Of a stretch of 64,000 nt of DNA, positions 36,959 to 46,781 are shown piece by piece. A program made the translations under genes and the position numbers. This stretch comes from Galbibacter marinus (GTDB lineage Bacteria > Bacteroidota > Bacteroidia > Flavobacteriales > Flavobacteriaceae). How positions within the stretch are numbered: the stretch's first letter is position 1; each line of letters opens with the position of its first letter. Below the pieces are notes generated by a model that was given only the letters and a program-made list of their open reading frames with translations, was not told the DNA's origin and searched no databases. The DNA is taken from the NCBI RefSeq assembly GCF_000300875.1, contig NZ_AMSG01000001.1:310001-374000 (forward strand), in the 5' to 3' direction.

Positions 36959-38632
36959 ATGAAAATCAACAAAAATATAATGAACAATCAGCTCCTTATC
37001 TGCTTTGTCCTATGTGCTGGTTTCTTTATAGCATGTAGTGATGATGATCAGTCAGACTATGAGAAAACAAGGCTATTTCGTCCAGTACTCAATGAAGAGT
37101 TGTACTCTGAAGGCAATAGTATTATTGTAGATATGGGTAGCTTAAAAGCGGCTCAGTCCTATAGTTTTGAGGTGAGTAGGGATACTTTTTCTACCGTGGA
37201 TTACGCCTTTAAAACGGACACCAGCTTTGTGACCATTGATGAGAAATTAGTAGGTGAAGAATTATTTTGGAATACGTTATATCAGGTAAGGGTTATTGCC
37301 CATGCATCAGACCCACAGTACGATAGTAAGATGTCAGATTTAGGGAATGTGCGCACACAGCGTTTCCCTACGATTTTGAATATTCCAAAGGCTTACGATG
37401 TGACGGATGTAGCTGCTAGGGTTACTTGGACCCCTACAGGAGCTGCCGTAACTTCAATGCAAGTATTCGCAGGAGAAGATTTGAAATTAGCCACTCCACT
37501 AATCGATGCTGTTTCGGTAGGATCAGATGAGCAAGCAAGTGGAGAAAGCTTTATTTATGGACTAGAGCCAGAGACTGATTACCAAATAGCTATTTACAGT
37601 GGAGACGAAATCCGTGGTTGGGTGAATTACAGCACAAAAGTAGCTGATCTTGATCCTAGTCTTCCAAATGTTATTGACCTCACCGAAAATGAGAGTTCTT
37701 CTGCTGTGGCAGATGCGGTGGCAACTGCACCAGACGGAGCCATTATTCTGGTCAAACGTGGTGTAACCTATGATTTGCCATCGGATGATTTAACCAAATC
37801 AATTACCATCCGAGGAGCCTATGGCTTTGGACCGCAGAAGGCTAAATTGTATACCACTGGGAATTGGAATATTGCGGCCAATAGCAATATCGATCATATT
37901 AACTTTATAGATATGGAAATCAGAGGTGAAGATTATAGTGGAGACTATGTATTTAATCCCAATACGGACAATGTATATGTTAGAGAGCTGAATTTTGAAA
38001 ATTGTGAGATAGGAACCTTTAGAGGTATTATTAGAATTAGAGGAACTGTGGAGATTGATAACTATATCATCAATAACAGCGTTGTTGATAGTATTGGAGG
38101 TTATGGAATTATCACCACCGACACTGACCCTAGTGATCCTATGACGGCTCATGTGAATACTATTGTTTTGAGTAACAGTACTTTTAATAAAATTGATACT
38201 GGAATACAGTCACGTAATAATTCGCTATCCTTGACCATTGAGGGTTGTACATTTGCCAATTTTATTGTTCCTGGAGGCCGATTACTGCGTTACAGAGGCG
38301 GTGATGGAAACAACAATATCACTGGTGGGATAACCATTAGTAATTCTGTATTCGGTCATAGTTGGGATCAATCAGGAGCAGGGGAATACGGAAGTATTCA
38401 AGGAATTGGAGAAGGTTTGGAATCTACCTCTATTTCACTTTTAAACAACTATAGTACTCAGAATTTTGCTTTTAGTGAATCAACTGAAATTCCTGGGTTT
38501 CCTCTCGGGAATTACAATAGTACACAAGAGGATTTATGGGTGAACCCAGATCAGAATGACTTTAATTATAAAGACTCTGGGTTTTCTGGAAAATACACCG
38601 CTGGTGATCCACGATGGAGAGCCAAGCTTTAA
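36959..38632 (+). CDS. Surface lipoprotein with Fn3-like and DUF4957/DUF5123-like beta-helix domains
   Basis: The 557-residue protein has a lipoprotein signal (FFIACSDDDQ). Residues about 30-220 resemble one or two fibronectin-III-type domains (LEPETDYQIAIYSGDE). The rest is a right-handed beta-helix of the type annotated DUF4957/DUF5123, with repeated strands such as FENCEIGTFRGIIRIRG and LSNSTFNKIDTGIQSR. Such proteins are typical of pectin loci in Bacteroidota. They may bind polygalacturonate at the surface. No catalytic residues are visible, so a binding role is more likely than a lyase role. It follows susD by 21 bp. Confidence 0.75.
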   Translation: MKINKNIMNNQLLICFVLCAGFFIACSDDDQSDYEKTRLFRPVLNEELYSEGNSIIVDMGSLKAAQSYSFEVSRDTFSTVDYAFKTDTSFVTIDEKLVGEELFWNTLYQVRVIAHASDPQYDSKMSDLGNVRTQRFPTILNIPKAYDVTDVAARVTWTPTGAAVTSMQVFAGEDLKLATPLIDAVSVGSDEQASGESFIYGLEPETDYQIAIYSGDEIRGWVNYSTKVADLDPSLPNVIDLTENESSSAVADAVATAPDGAIILVKRGVTYDLPSDDLTKSITIRGAYGFGPQKAKLYTTGNWNIAANSNIDHINFIDMEIRGEDYSGDYVFNPNTDNVYVRELNFENCEIGTFRGIIRIRGTVEIDNYIINNSVVDSIGGYGIITTDTDPSDPMTAHVNTIVLSNSTFNKIDTGIQSRNNSLSLTIEGCTFANFIVPGGRLLRYRGGDGNNNITGGITISNSVFGHSWDQSGAGEYGSIQGIGEGLESTSISLLNNYSTQNFAFSESTEIPGFPLGNYNSTQEDLWVNPDQNDFNYKDSGFSGKYTAGDPRWRAKL

Positions 38633-38682
38633 AGAATGGAATTGAATTGTTTTAGTTTGTTTGTAGTTAAATTTGCTTAACG

Positions 38683-38729
38683 CTGAGAAAACGCACCGGT
38701 AGTAGTTAGTATACCGGTGCATGACTCAG
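38683..38729 (+). other. Intergenic hairpin inside the pectin locus
   Basis: A 9-bp perfect stem GCACCGGTA/TACCGGTGC (38693-38701, 38712-38720) with a 10-base loop is flanked by a second CTGAG/CTCAG pairing. No T run follows, so it is more likely an mRNA-stability or processing element than a full terminator. It separates the susC-susD-lipoprotein genes from the enzyme genes. Confidence 0.6.
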
Positions 38730-38782
38730 TCTCTTAAGTATTCAAGCTAATTGGAACATCAGAATTATATAATTTTTAGCAT

Positions 38783-40987
38783 ATGTTTAAGAAGAGTCGC
38801 GTACTAGGATACCTTTTATTTCTTTGTAGCTTTTCGCTTTCTGCTCAGCAGTTGGCTTTTCCGGGAGCTGAAGGTTATGGGCAATACGCCTCTGGAGGTA
38901 GAGGTGGCGAAGTATATGTGGTTACCAATGTAAACGATGACGGAGAAGGTAGTTTAAGAAAAGGTATTCGCAAAGATGGACCAAGAATTATTGTGTTTGC
39001 AGTCTCAGGGACTATAAATTTAGAATCTCCTTTAGATATTAATAAACCAGACTTGACGATTCTTGGACAGACCGCTCCACCAAAGGGAATCACTTTAAAA
39101 GGATATCCATTAAATGTAAAGGCGAACAACGTTATTATTCGATACCTTCGGTGTCGTATGGGCGATATTAACGGTATCGAATCGGATGCTCTTGGAGGTC
39201 GCGATTTAAAAGGTGTTATAATCGACCACTGTTCCATAAGTTGGGCTGTAGATGAGAATGTTTCCTTTTATAGAAATGAGGACTTCACCATGCAATGGTG
39301 CATCGTTTCTGAGGCTTTGAACAAATCAGTTCATTCTAAAGGAGCTCATGGATATGGAGGAATTTGGGGTGGTGTAAACGCATCTTTTCATCACAATCTA
39401 ATTGCCAATAACAACAGTAGAAATCCCAGGTTTAGCGGTTCTAAGTCTACCAAAAACAGTAAAGATGAATTTGTAGATTTTCGCAATAATGTAATCTACA
39501 ATTGGGGGTTTAATAGTGTGTATGGAGGAGAGAATGGCACCTATTCCATGGTCAATAATTATTATAAACCAGGGCCAGCAACTACCAAAGAAGACCGTAT
39601 TGTGAACCCGTCTAAACCTTATGGTAAATTTTATGTGGAAGGTAACTTCATAGAAGGTTCTGCGAAGATATCTATGGATAATTGGGATGGCGGTGTTCAG
39701 TGTGATCAGCCTGAATTAACTAAGCTTACCACAGCTCCAGAAGTTGAAAATGTAAAAACCCATCAAGCAAAACAGGCCTATCGACTAGTGCTAAGAGATG
39801 CTGGAAATAGCCTTTACAGGGACGCAGTCGATCTTCGCATAATACAAGGAGTTAAAACAGGAAAAGCAGCTTATAACAAAGGGATTATAGATTCTCAAGA
39901 TGATGTAGATGGTTGGCCTATTCTTCCAAAAAACAGTATAGAGCAGGATACTGATTTGGATGGGATTCCTGATTTTTGGGAAGATGATAATGGTTTAGAT
40001 AAAACAAAAAATGATGCGGGTTTACATACCTTAGATAATCATTATGTAAATATTGAGGTGTATGCAAATTCGCTAGTTCCTAAGGTGTATGACTATACAG
40101 TGGCACCCGATGGAAGTGGAGATTTTTTAAAGGTACAGGACGCTATTGATGCCGTGCCTGATTTTCGTAAAAATCGAACCTATATTTATATTAGTAATGG
40201 TGTGTATAAAGAGAAACTAATACTGCCAAATAGTAAAACAAATGTGAGTTTGATAGGACAGGACAAAGAAAAAACCATCATAACAAATGACGATTTCGCC
40301 TCTAAGGTAAATGAATTTGGAGAAGAAATGGGAACTACAGGCTCTAGTACATTTTTTGTTTTCGGTGATGGTTTTCAGAGTGAGAATTTGAGTTTTGAAA
40401 ATAGTGCTGGAAATGTTGGTCAAGCTGTGGCTGTTCGAGTAAGTGGTGACAGGGTTGTATTTTACAATTGTAGATTCCTTGGAAACCAAGACACCTTATA
40501 CTTACAAGGAACTCATAGTAGGCAATATTATAAAGAGTGCTATATTGAAGGAACCGTCGATTTTATTTTTGGCGCCTCTACAGCGTTCTTTGAAAACTGT
40601 ACCATTAATGCCAAGTCTAAAGGTTATATTACAGCGGCTTCGACAACAAAGGATACGCCATATGGGATGGTTTTTAAAAATTGTAAACTTATTAGTAGTT
40701 CCCAAAAACACAGTGTTTACCTAGGGCGCCCTTGGAGGAATTATGCCCAAACGGTTTGGATTGACTGTTATATGGAGGATCATATAATACCCCAAGGATG
40801 GCATAATTGGAACAAGCCTGAGGCGGAGCGAACAGTAGTTTATGCCGAATTCAACTCCAGTGGACCTGGCGCAGCAACTAACCGAGTGGCATGGTCCAAG
40901 AAGTTAACCAAAAGCAAAGCTTTGGAGTATACTAAAGAAAAGATATTAAAAGGAAATGATAATTGGAATCCAACTATAAACAATTGA
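38783..40987 (+). CDS. Pectate lyase (PL1)-pectin methylesterase (CE8) fusion enzyme
   Basis: The 734-residue secreted protein joins two catalytic domains. Residues about 25-330 are a PL1 pectate lyase beta-helix (FPGAEGYGQYASGGRGGEVY, IIDHCSISWAVDENVS, HHNLIANNNSRNPRF with the conserved arginine). A calcium-binding type loop DTDLDGIPDFWEDDNG (about residue 400) leads to the CE8 domain from about 437, which has QDTL, VDFIFGASTAFFENC and LGRPWRNYAQTVW with both catalytic aspartates and the arginine. One protein thus removes methyl esters and cuts the exposed galacturonan by beta-elimination. The signal peptide ends near SAQQ. Confidence 0.92.
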   Translation: MFKKSRVLGYLLFLCSFSLSAQQLAFPGAEGYGQYASGGRGGEVYVVTNVNDDGEGSLRKGIRKDGPRIIVFAVSGTINLESPLDINKPDLTILGQTAPPKGITLKGYPLNVKANNVIIRYLRCRMGDINGIESDALGGRDLKGVIIDHCSISWAVDENVSFYRNEDFTMQWCIVSEALNKSVHSKGAHGYGGIWGGVNASFHHNLIANNNSRNPRFSGSKSTKNSKDEFVDFRNNVIYNWGFNSVYGGENGTYSMVNNYYKPGPATTKEDRIVNPSKPYGKFYVEGNFIEGSAKISMDNWDGGVQCDQPELTKLTTAPEVENVKTHQAKQAYRLVLRDAGNSLYRDAVDLRIIQGVKTGKAAYNKGIIDSQDDVDGWPILPKNSIEQDTDLDGIPDFWEDDNGLDKTKNDAGLHTLDNHYVNIEVYANSLVPKVYDYTVAPDGSGDFLKVQDAIDAVPDFRKNRTYIYISNGVYKEKLILPNSKTNVSLIGQDKEKTIITNDDFASKVNEFGEEMGTTGSSTFFVFGDGFQSENLSFENSAGNVGQAVAVRVSGDRVVFYNCRFLGNQDTLYLQGTHSRQYYKECYIEGTVDFIFGASTAFFENCTINAKSKGYITAASTTKDTPYGMVFKNCKLISSSQKHSVYLGRPWRNYAQTVWIDCYMEDHIIPQGWHNWNKPEAERTVVYAEFNSSGPGAATNRVAWSKKLTKSKALEYTKEKILKGNDNWNPTINN

Positions 40988-40997
40988 ATTAACAACT

Positions 40998-42398
40998 ATG
41001 AAACAAATTATTTTCAGCCTAATGATTTTTAGCCTTATTATAGGCTGTAAAACCGAATCTAAAAAGCAGGTCACCCAGGAAAAAGATGCTGCAGATTTAA
41101 TCATTGAGTCCATAACAGTACCCGAATTTCCAGATAATGATTTTAGCATTATGGATTACGGCGCAGTAGGAGATGGAACAACGGATAATACACAGGCCAT
41201 TAAAGATGCAATTCAGGCTTGTGTGGAAGCAGGTGGTGGAAAAGTTGTTATCCCAGCAGGGAAATTCTTAACTGGCCCTATTCACTTAAAGAGCAACGTG
41301 AATTTACATCTTGAAAAAAATTCGGAAGTAATATTCACCAAAGATAAACAAGCCTATCTCCCTGTGGTTAGAACTTCATATGAAGGTGTAGAACTTATGA
41401 ATTATTCGCCTCTTATATATGCCTATCAACAAAAAAACATAGCCGTTACAGGAAGCGGTACTTTTAATGGTCAAGCTGGTAAAGAAAACTGGTGGCCATG
41501 GAGCGGTGCTGAGCGATATGGTCATAAAAAAGGAGATCCACATCAAAGGGATTCTATAAACTTGCCAAGACTGCGTAAAATGAATGAGGATGCTACACCT
41601 GTTAGTGAGCGAATCTTTGGAGAGGGTCATCATCTACGACCAACATTCTTTGAGCCTTTTGAAAGCGAAAATGTGCTGATTAAAGGCGTTACCTTTATCA
41701 ATGCTCCTTTCTGGGTAATGCATCCAATTAAGTGTACTAATGTGACTGTTGATGGAGTTAAGGTGATTAGTCATGGACCAAATAATGATGGTTGTAATCC
41801 AGAGTACAGTAAAAATGTACATATCACCAACTGTGTGTTTGATACAGGGGATGATTGTATCGCTATTAAATCTGGTCGAAATGATGAAGGTCGAAGAGTA
41901 GGTATAGTCAGTGAAAACATTGTGGTGGAGAACTGTATTATGAAAGATGGCCATGGTGGCGTTGTAATGGGAAGTGAAATTTCAGCAGGCGTTCGCAATG
42001 TTTATGTGAGAAACTGTAAGATGGATAGCCCTAATTTGGATCGAGCAATCCGTATTAAAACCAATACCTTAAGAGGAGGTTTTGTTGAGAATGTTTTTGT
42101 GAAAGATATTCAGGTTGGACAGGTGAAGGAAGCCTTTTTGAAAATCAACACCTATTATGCGATTTATGACAATCAAGAAGGAGAACACATACCAACTATC
42201 AAGAATATTCATATCGAAAATGTAACGGTTGAAGACGGAGGTAAATACGGGATTTTAATTCAAGGACGTGAAGAAAATCCAGTTAAAAATGTGACATTTA
42301 AGAATGTAACCATAAAAAAGGCAGAAATGCCTATGCGAGTTGAAAATTCAGAGCCTATTGAGTTTACAAATACTACAATAGGTGGGCAAAAATATTAA
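40998..42398 (+). CDS. GH28 polygalacturonase lipoprotein
   Basis: The 466-residue protein has a lipobox at IIGCKTESK, and a beta-helix with all GH28 residues: NNDGCNPEYS at about 262, FDTGDDCIAIKSG at about 284, GHGGVVMGSE at about 317 and the substrate-binding RIKTN at about 352. GH28 enzymes hydrolyse galacturonan, either inside the chain or from the end. The lipoprotein anchor suggests the cell surface or the periplasm, and exo-action on imported oligomers is possible. It starts 10 bp after the PL1-CE8 gene. Confidence 0.93.
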   Translation: MKQIIFSLMIFSLIIGCKTESKKQVTQEKDAADLIIESITVPEFPDNDFSIMDYGAVGDGTTDNTQAIKDAIQACVEAGGGKVVIPAGKFLTGPIHLKSNVNLHLEKNSEVIFTKDKQAYLPVVRTSYEGVELMNYSPLIYAYQQKNIAVTGSGTFNGQAGKENWWPWSGAERYGHKKGDPHQRDSINLPRLRKMNEDATPVSERIFGEGHHLRPTFFEPFESENVLIKGVTFINAPFWVMHPIKCTNVTVDGVKVISHGPNNDGCNPEYSKNVHITNCVFDTGDDCIAIKSGRNDEGRRVGIVSENIVVENCIMKDGHGGVVMGSEISAGVRNVYVRNCKMDSPNLDRAIRIKTNTLRGGFVENVFVKDIQVGQVKEAFLKINTYYAIYDNQEGEHIPTIKNIHIENVTVEDGGKYGILIQGREENPVKNVTFKNVTIKKAEMPMRVENSEPIEFTNTTIGGQKY

Positions 42399-42404
42399 TT
42401 AACC

Positions 42405-44042
42405 ATGATTAGAATTCGTTTTTATACCTTTCTTGTTGTAAGTGTTCTGTGCGGTCTTTTATCTATTGTTAAAGCCCAAAACCCGTATCAATCTATAGTT
42501 TGGCAAAGTGATCAAGGCGATGGAACTTACAAAAATCCAGTTTTATATGCAGATTATTCAGATCCTGATGTAATTCGAGTAGGAGAGGATTACTATATGA
42601 CTGCTTCAAGCTTTAATTGTGCCCCCGGCCTTCCAATTCTACATTCAAAAGATATGGTGAATTGGCAGTTAGTGAATCATGCATTACCTTTTCAGGTTCC
42701 CAATGAGCATTTTAGTGTTCCTCAGCATGGTAATGGAGTGTGGGCACCGAGCATTCGGTATCATAATGAACATTATTATATCTATTGGGGAGATCCTGAT
42801 TTTGGAATTTATATGGTAAAGACCAAAGATCCTTTTGGATCATGGGATCCTCCAGTACTTGTTATGGAAGCCAAAGGGGCTATAGATCCATCGCCTCTAT
42901 GGGATGATGATGGAAAGGCTTATTTGGTTCATGCTTGGGCTGGAAGCCGTGCAGGGGTAAAGAGTTTATTAACCGTTCATCGCATGAACGCAGAGGGTAC
43001 TAAAGTACTCGATGCTGGAAAACATGTTTTTGATGGTCATGATGAACATCCTACTGTTGAAGGATCTAAATTTTACAAGCGCAATGGTTATTATTATATA
43101 TTCGCCCCTGCTGGTGGGGTAGCCACTGGATGGCAATTGATATTACGATCTAAGGACATTTATGGTCCTTACCAAGAAAAAATAGTTTTAGAACAAGGTA
43201 GTACTACAGTGAATGGTCCGCATCAAGGTGCTTGGGTGGACACCCCTGAAGGTACTTCATGGTTCTATCATTTTCAGGATTTAGATCCCTATGGACGACT
43301 TGTTCACCTACAACCCATGCAATGGAAAGATAATTGGCCTGTAATGGGTGAAGATTATGATGGAAACGGTGTAGGAGAACCTGTGAGGCAGTATAAAAAG
43401 CCTATTAGTGGAGCTGATTATCCCATACAACAACCGGTAGAGTCCGATGAATTTAATTCCGATGAGTTGGGGTTGCAATGGCAGTGGCAGGCAAATCCAA
43501 ATGTATTGTGGAGCGCACAAATTCGAGGAACAGAACATCTACGGTTGTTTTCTATTAAAACCGATCCAAAGGATAAAAATCTATGGACGGCACCGAACCT
43601 TTTATTGCAAAAATTTCCAGCCCCAGAGTTTTCAGCCACCACCAAGGTAAGACTGTATCCAGAGGAGGCTACCTCGGGTAAAAGAGCAGGATTAATCATA
43701 ATGGGAATGGATTATGCAGCTTTGAGTATTGTTTATGATAACCAGAAGTATTACGTCCAAAGATCAGAAAGCATCAATGCCATTGACCAGCAACAGGAAG
43801 TTGTTTTGGATAAAGCGCTTTTAACATCCAATCAGGTCTATTTTAGAGTAGAGGTGGTTGGTCCTAAAGGACAGTGTCAATTTAGCTATAGCGAAAATGG
43901 TAAGAAATTTAAAAATATTGGAAAACCATTTTATGCACAACCAGGCAAATGGATCGGTGCAAAAGTAGGACTCTTTTGCGTAAGTACCCCAGAGGCTAAA
44001 CGCGGTGGATATGCTGATTTTGATTGGTTTAGGGTGGACTAA
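42405..44042 (+). CDS. GH43-family glycosidase (xylosidase/arabinofuranosidase type)
   Basis: The 545-residue secreted protein has a five-bladed propeller with general base in YADYSDPDVIRVGEDYYM (about residue 54), the pKa-modulating Asp in AIDPSPLWDDDGKAYL and the general acid in HPTVEGSKFYKRNGYYYIF (about residue 220). Residues about 345-545 form the C-terminal concanavalin-like domain of beta-xylosidase-type GH43 proteins. It probably removes xylose or arabinose from pectin side chains. The start is only 6 bp behind the GH28 stop. Substrate is not determined by sequence. Confidence 0.88.
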   Translation: MIRIRFYTFLVVSVLCGLLSIVKAQNPYQSIVWQSDQGDGTYKNPVLYADYSDPDVIRVGEDYYMTASSFNCAPGLPILHSKDMVNWQLVNHALPFQVPNEHFSVPQHGNGVWAPSIRYHNEHYYIYWGDPDFGIYMVKTKDPFGSWDPPVLVMEAKGAIDPSPLWDDDGKAYLVHAWAGSRAGVKSLLTVHRMNAEGTKVLDAGKHVFDGHDEHPTVEGSKFYKRNGYYYIFAPAGGVATGWQLILRSKDIYGPYQEKIVLEQGSTTVNGPHQGAWVDTPEGTSWFYHFQDLDPYGRLVHLQPMQWKDNWPVMGEDYDGNGVGEPVRQYKKPISGADYPIQQPVESDEFNSDELGLQWQWQANPNVLWSAQIRGTEHLRLFSIKTDPKDKNLWTAPNLLLQKFPAPEFSATTKVRLYPEEATSGKRAGLIIMGMDYAALSIVYDNQKYYVQRSESINAIDQQQEVVLDKALLTSNQVYFRVEVVGPKGQCQFSYSENGKKFKNIGKPFYAQPGKWIGAKVGLFCVSTPEAKRGGYADFDWFRVD

Positions 44043-44117
44043 CACAGAAAATCATTTTTAGTTTTGGAATTTTCGGATTAATTCCATTGCTTTAAGTGTT
44101 AATTAAACACCTATATA

Positions 44118-46763
44118 ATGAATACAATCAACCAACTAAAACGATTATTTTTTATAGCCTTCGTGCTATCAATGTCCATATCCAATGGTCAACAATATCC
44201 TTTCCAAAATCCAGAATTGGACGATTCAGCTCGCGTTGCGGATCTTTTGGAAAGGCTAACTGTAGAGGAGAAAATCGATCAACTTTTATATACCTCACCG
44301 GCTATAGAACGACTTGGAATTCCAGAATACAATTGGTGGAATGAGTCTTTACATGGTGTGGCAAGAGCTGGTTATGCCACCGTTTTTCCACAATCGATCA
44401 CAATTGCAGCTGCCTGGGATAGCGATTTACTTAAGGAAGTTGCAGATGCAATTTCAGATGAAGCAAGAGCAAAACACCATGAGTATATAAGACGTGGACA
44501 GCGAGGAATCTATCAAGGTCTTACTTTCTGGTCTCCAAATATCAATATTTTTAGAGATCCTAGATGGGGACGTGGACATGAAACTTATGGAGAAGATCCC
44601 TATTTAACTGGACAACTAGGGATAGCTTATGTGAAAGGTCTTCAAGGAAATGATCCAAATTATTTAAAGTTAGTTGCTACAGCAAAACATTTTGCTGTGC
44701 ATTCAGGTCCAGAGCCTCTAAGACATGAGTTCGATGTAAGCCCTAGTAAACGCGATCTGTGGGAAACCTATCTTCCTGCTTTCCGTTACCTAGTAAAGCA
44801 AGGTGATGTAAAATCGGTAATGACCGCTTATAACCGTGTTTATGGGGAAGCGGCGAGTGCTAGTGATACCCTATTTACTATTTTGAGAGACTATTGGGAT
44901 TTTGACGGTTACGTGGTTTCTGATTGTTTTGCTATTTCTGATATTTGGAAATATCATAAAATCGCAAAGGATGCTGCAGAAGCTTCAGCTATGGCAGTTA
45001 TTGAAGGCTGTGACCTTAACTGTGGTGATTCTTATGAGAAACTTAACCAGGCTTACCAGCAAGGTATGGTTACTGAGAAAGATATAGACATTGCACTAAG
45101 TCGTCTAATGGAAGCCCGTATTAAATTAGGAATGTTTGACCCTGAACAATTGGTTCCCTATGCACAAATTCCATTTAACGTTAACACAAGTGAAAAGCAT
45201 AACCAATTGGCGCTCAAAGCTGCTAAGGAAAGTATAGTTCTTTTGAAGAATCAAGGTGATTTACTTCCCCTTTCTAAGGATTTAAAATCCGTGGCAGTCA
45301 TAGGACCTAATGCAGATAACATTCAATCTTTATGGGGAAATTACAACGGAAATCCTAAAGATCCCATTACTGTTTTGCAAGGAATACAAAATGCTCTTGG
45401 GCCTCAAACTACTGTTGTTTACCAAGAAGGTAGTCCATTAGCTAAAGGGATTCCGACAATGGAAGTCATCCCATCAGAGTTTCTAAGTACAGAGGATGGA
45501 ACGCAAGGTTTAACAGCGCAATATTACGATAATAATAATTGGGAAGGTACACCCGTGATTGACCGTATTGATTCAAATATCGATTTTCAATGGGATATAG
45601 AAACACCACATCCTAGCTTTAAAATGGGTGATTATAGTATTCGTTGGAGCGGGTACATCACTCCACCAAAAACAGGGACTTATTCTTTTAGTGACTGGGG
45701 AAAACCATTTATGGAATTTGAAATTGATCAGCAGATAAGTGGTGGCGGAAACCATGAGCATCGCCCTGCTATAATCAATGAAGAGATTTATATGGAGAAG
45801 GGGAAAAAATATAAAATAGAGGTAAAATACAATAACTACTATGGAAACTCTACTGCGAAAATGCTTTGGGGTGTCCCAAAAGAGAACCAATTAGAAGATG
45901 CAGTTGCAGCTGCAGAAAAGGCTGAAGTTGTGGTGATGGTATTGGGATTGAATGAGCGATTAGAAGGTGAGGAAATGGATGTGGTAGTTGAAGGTTTTGC
46001 AGGGGGAGATCGTACGGCCTTAGATTTACCTGCCTCACAGAGAACGCTTCTTAAAGAGGTGGCAAAAACAGGAAAACCTATTGTATTAGTGCTTCTTAAC
46101 GGAAGTGCCCTTTCCATAAATTGGGCTGCGGAGAATATTCCAGCCATTATGACCGCTGGTTATGCAGGTCAGCAGGGAGGAAATGCTGTTGCTGAGGTTT
46201 TATTTGGGGACTACAATCCCGCTGCAAGACTTCCAGTGACATATTATAAATCAGTGGAGGATTTACCTGACTTTGAGGACTACAATATGGATGGAAGAAC
46301 TTACCGATATTTTGAAAAAGAACCACTTTATCCTTTTGGATACGGGCTTAGTTACACCACCTTTGACTATTCCAAATTCCAATTACCTTCTAAAATTGAT
46401 ATGAATGAATCCATAGAATTAAGCGTGGAGGTGACCAATACGGGAGCTTATGATGGCGATGAGGTTGTGCAGGTGTATCTTACAGATGAAAAAGGGAGTA
46501 CGCCTAGACCGATTCGCGAATTGGTTGGTTTTAAACGAATCCACCTAAAAAAAGGAGAAAGTCAAAAGGTTCAATTTACCATAGAACCAAGACAACTTTC
46601 CATGATAGATGACAAAGGAGATCTTGTTATTGAGCCTGGTGTATTTTCAATAAGTGTGGGAGGAGAACAACCTGGTTTTAACGCCAAGTTAAATGCTAAA
46701 TCAACATCAACAGTGAGTAAAAAGATCAAATTAACAGGATCAACATTTAAAATAGATTATTAA
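44118..46763 (+). CDS. GH3-family beta-glycosidase with inserted PA14 domain
   Basis: The 881-residue secreted enzyme has the GH3 TIM-barrel with nucleophile Asp in FDGYVVSDCFAISDI (about residue 268), the form found in xylosidase-type GH3 enzymes, and the acid/base region in the following alpha/beta sandwich (VVVMVLGLNERLEGEEMD). A PA14 domain (about residues 464-600, LTAQYYDNNNWEGTP to TAKMLWGVP) is inserted before this. A fibronectin-III-like domain ends the protein. PA14 shapes the active-site entrance in characterised relatives. It likely removes beta-linked xylose or glucose. It lies 75 bp after GH43. Confidence 0.93.
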   Translation: MNTINQLKRLFFIAFVLSMSISNGQQYPFQNPELDDSARVADLLERLTVEEKIDQLLYTSPAIERLGIPEYNWWNESLHGVARAGYATVFPQSITIAAAWDSDLLKEVADAISDEARAKHHEYIRRGQRGIYQGLTFWSPNINIFRDPRWGRGHETYGEDPYLTGQLGIAYVKGLQGNDPNYLKLVATAKHFAVHSGPEPLRHEFDVSPSKRDLWETYLPAFRYLVKQGDVKSVMTAYNRVYGEAASASDTLFTILRDYWDFDGYVVSDCFAISDIWKYHKIAKDAAEASAMAVIEGCDLNCGDSYEKLNQAYQQGMVTEKDIDIALSRLMEARIKLGMFDPEQLVPYAQIPFNVNTSEKHNQLALKAAKESIVLLKNQGDLLPLSKDLKSVAVIGPNADNIQSLWGNYNGNPKDPITVLQGIQNALGPQTTVVYQEGSPLAKGIPTMEVIPSEFLSTEDGTQGLTAQYYDNNNWEGTPVIDRIDSNIDFQWDIETPHPSFKMGDYSIRWSGYITPPKTGTYSFSDWGKPFMEFEIDQQISGGGNHEHRPAIINEEIYMEKGKKYKIEVKYNNYYGNSTAKMLWGVPKENQLEDAVAAAEKAEVVVMVLGLNERLEGEEMDVVVEGFAGGDRTALDLPASQRTLLKEVAKTGKPIVLVLLNGSALSINWAAENIPAIMTAGYAGQQGGNAVAEVLFGDYNPAARLPVTYYKSVEDLPDFEDYNMDGRTYRYFEKEPLYPFGYGLSYTTFDYSKFQLPSKIDMNESIELSVEVTNTGAYDGDEVVQVYLTDEKGSTPRPIRELVGFKRIHLKKGESQKVQFTIEPRQLSMIDDKGDLVIEPGVFSISVGGEQPGFNAKLNAKSTSTVSKKIKLTGSTFKIDY

Positions 46764-46781
46764 CATAAAGAAAACAATAGG

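Noticed and set aside
43308-43699. Minus-strand ORFs inside the GH43 gene, and similar antisense ORFs in other large genes
   Set aside because: They are shadows of the real coding frame with no promoter, start context or family resemblance.
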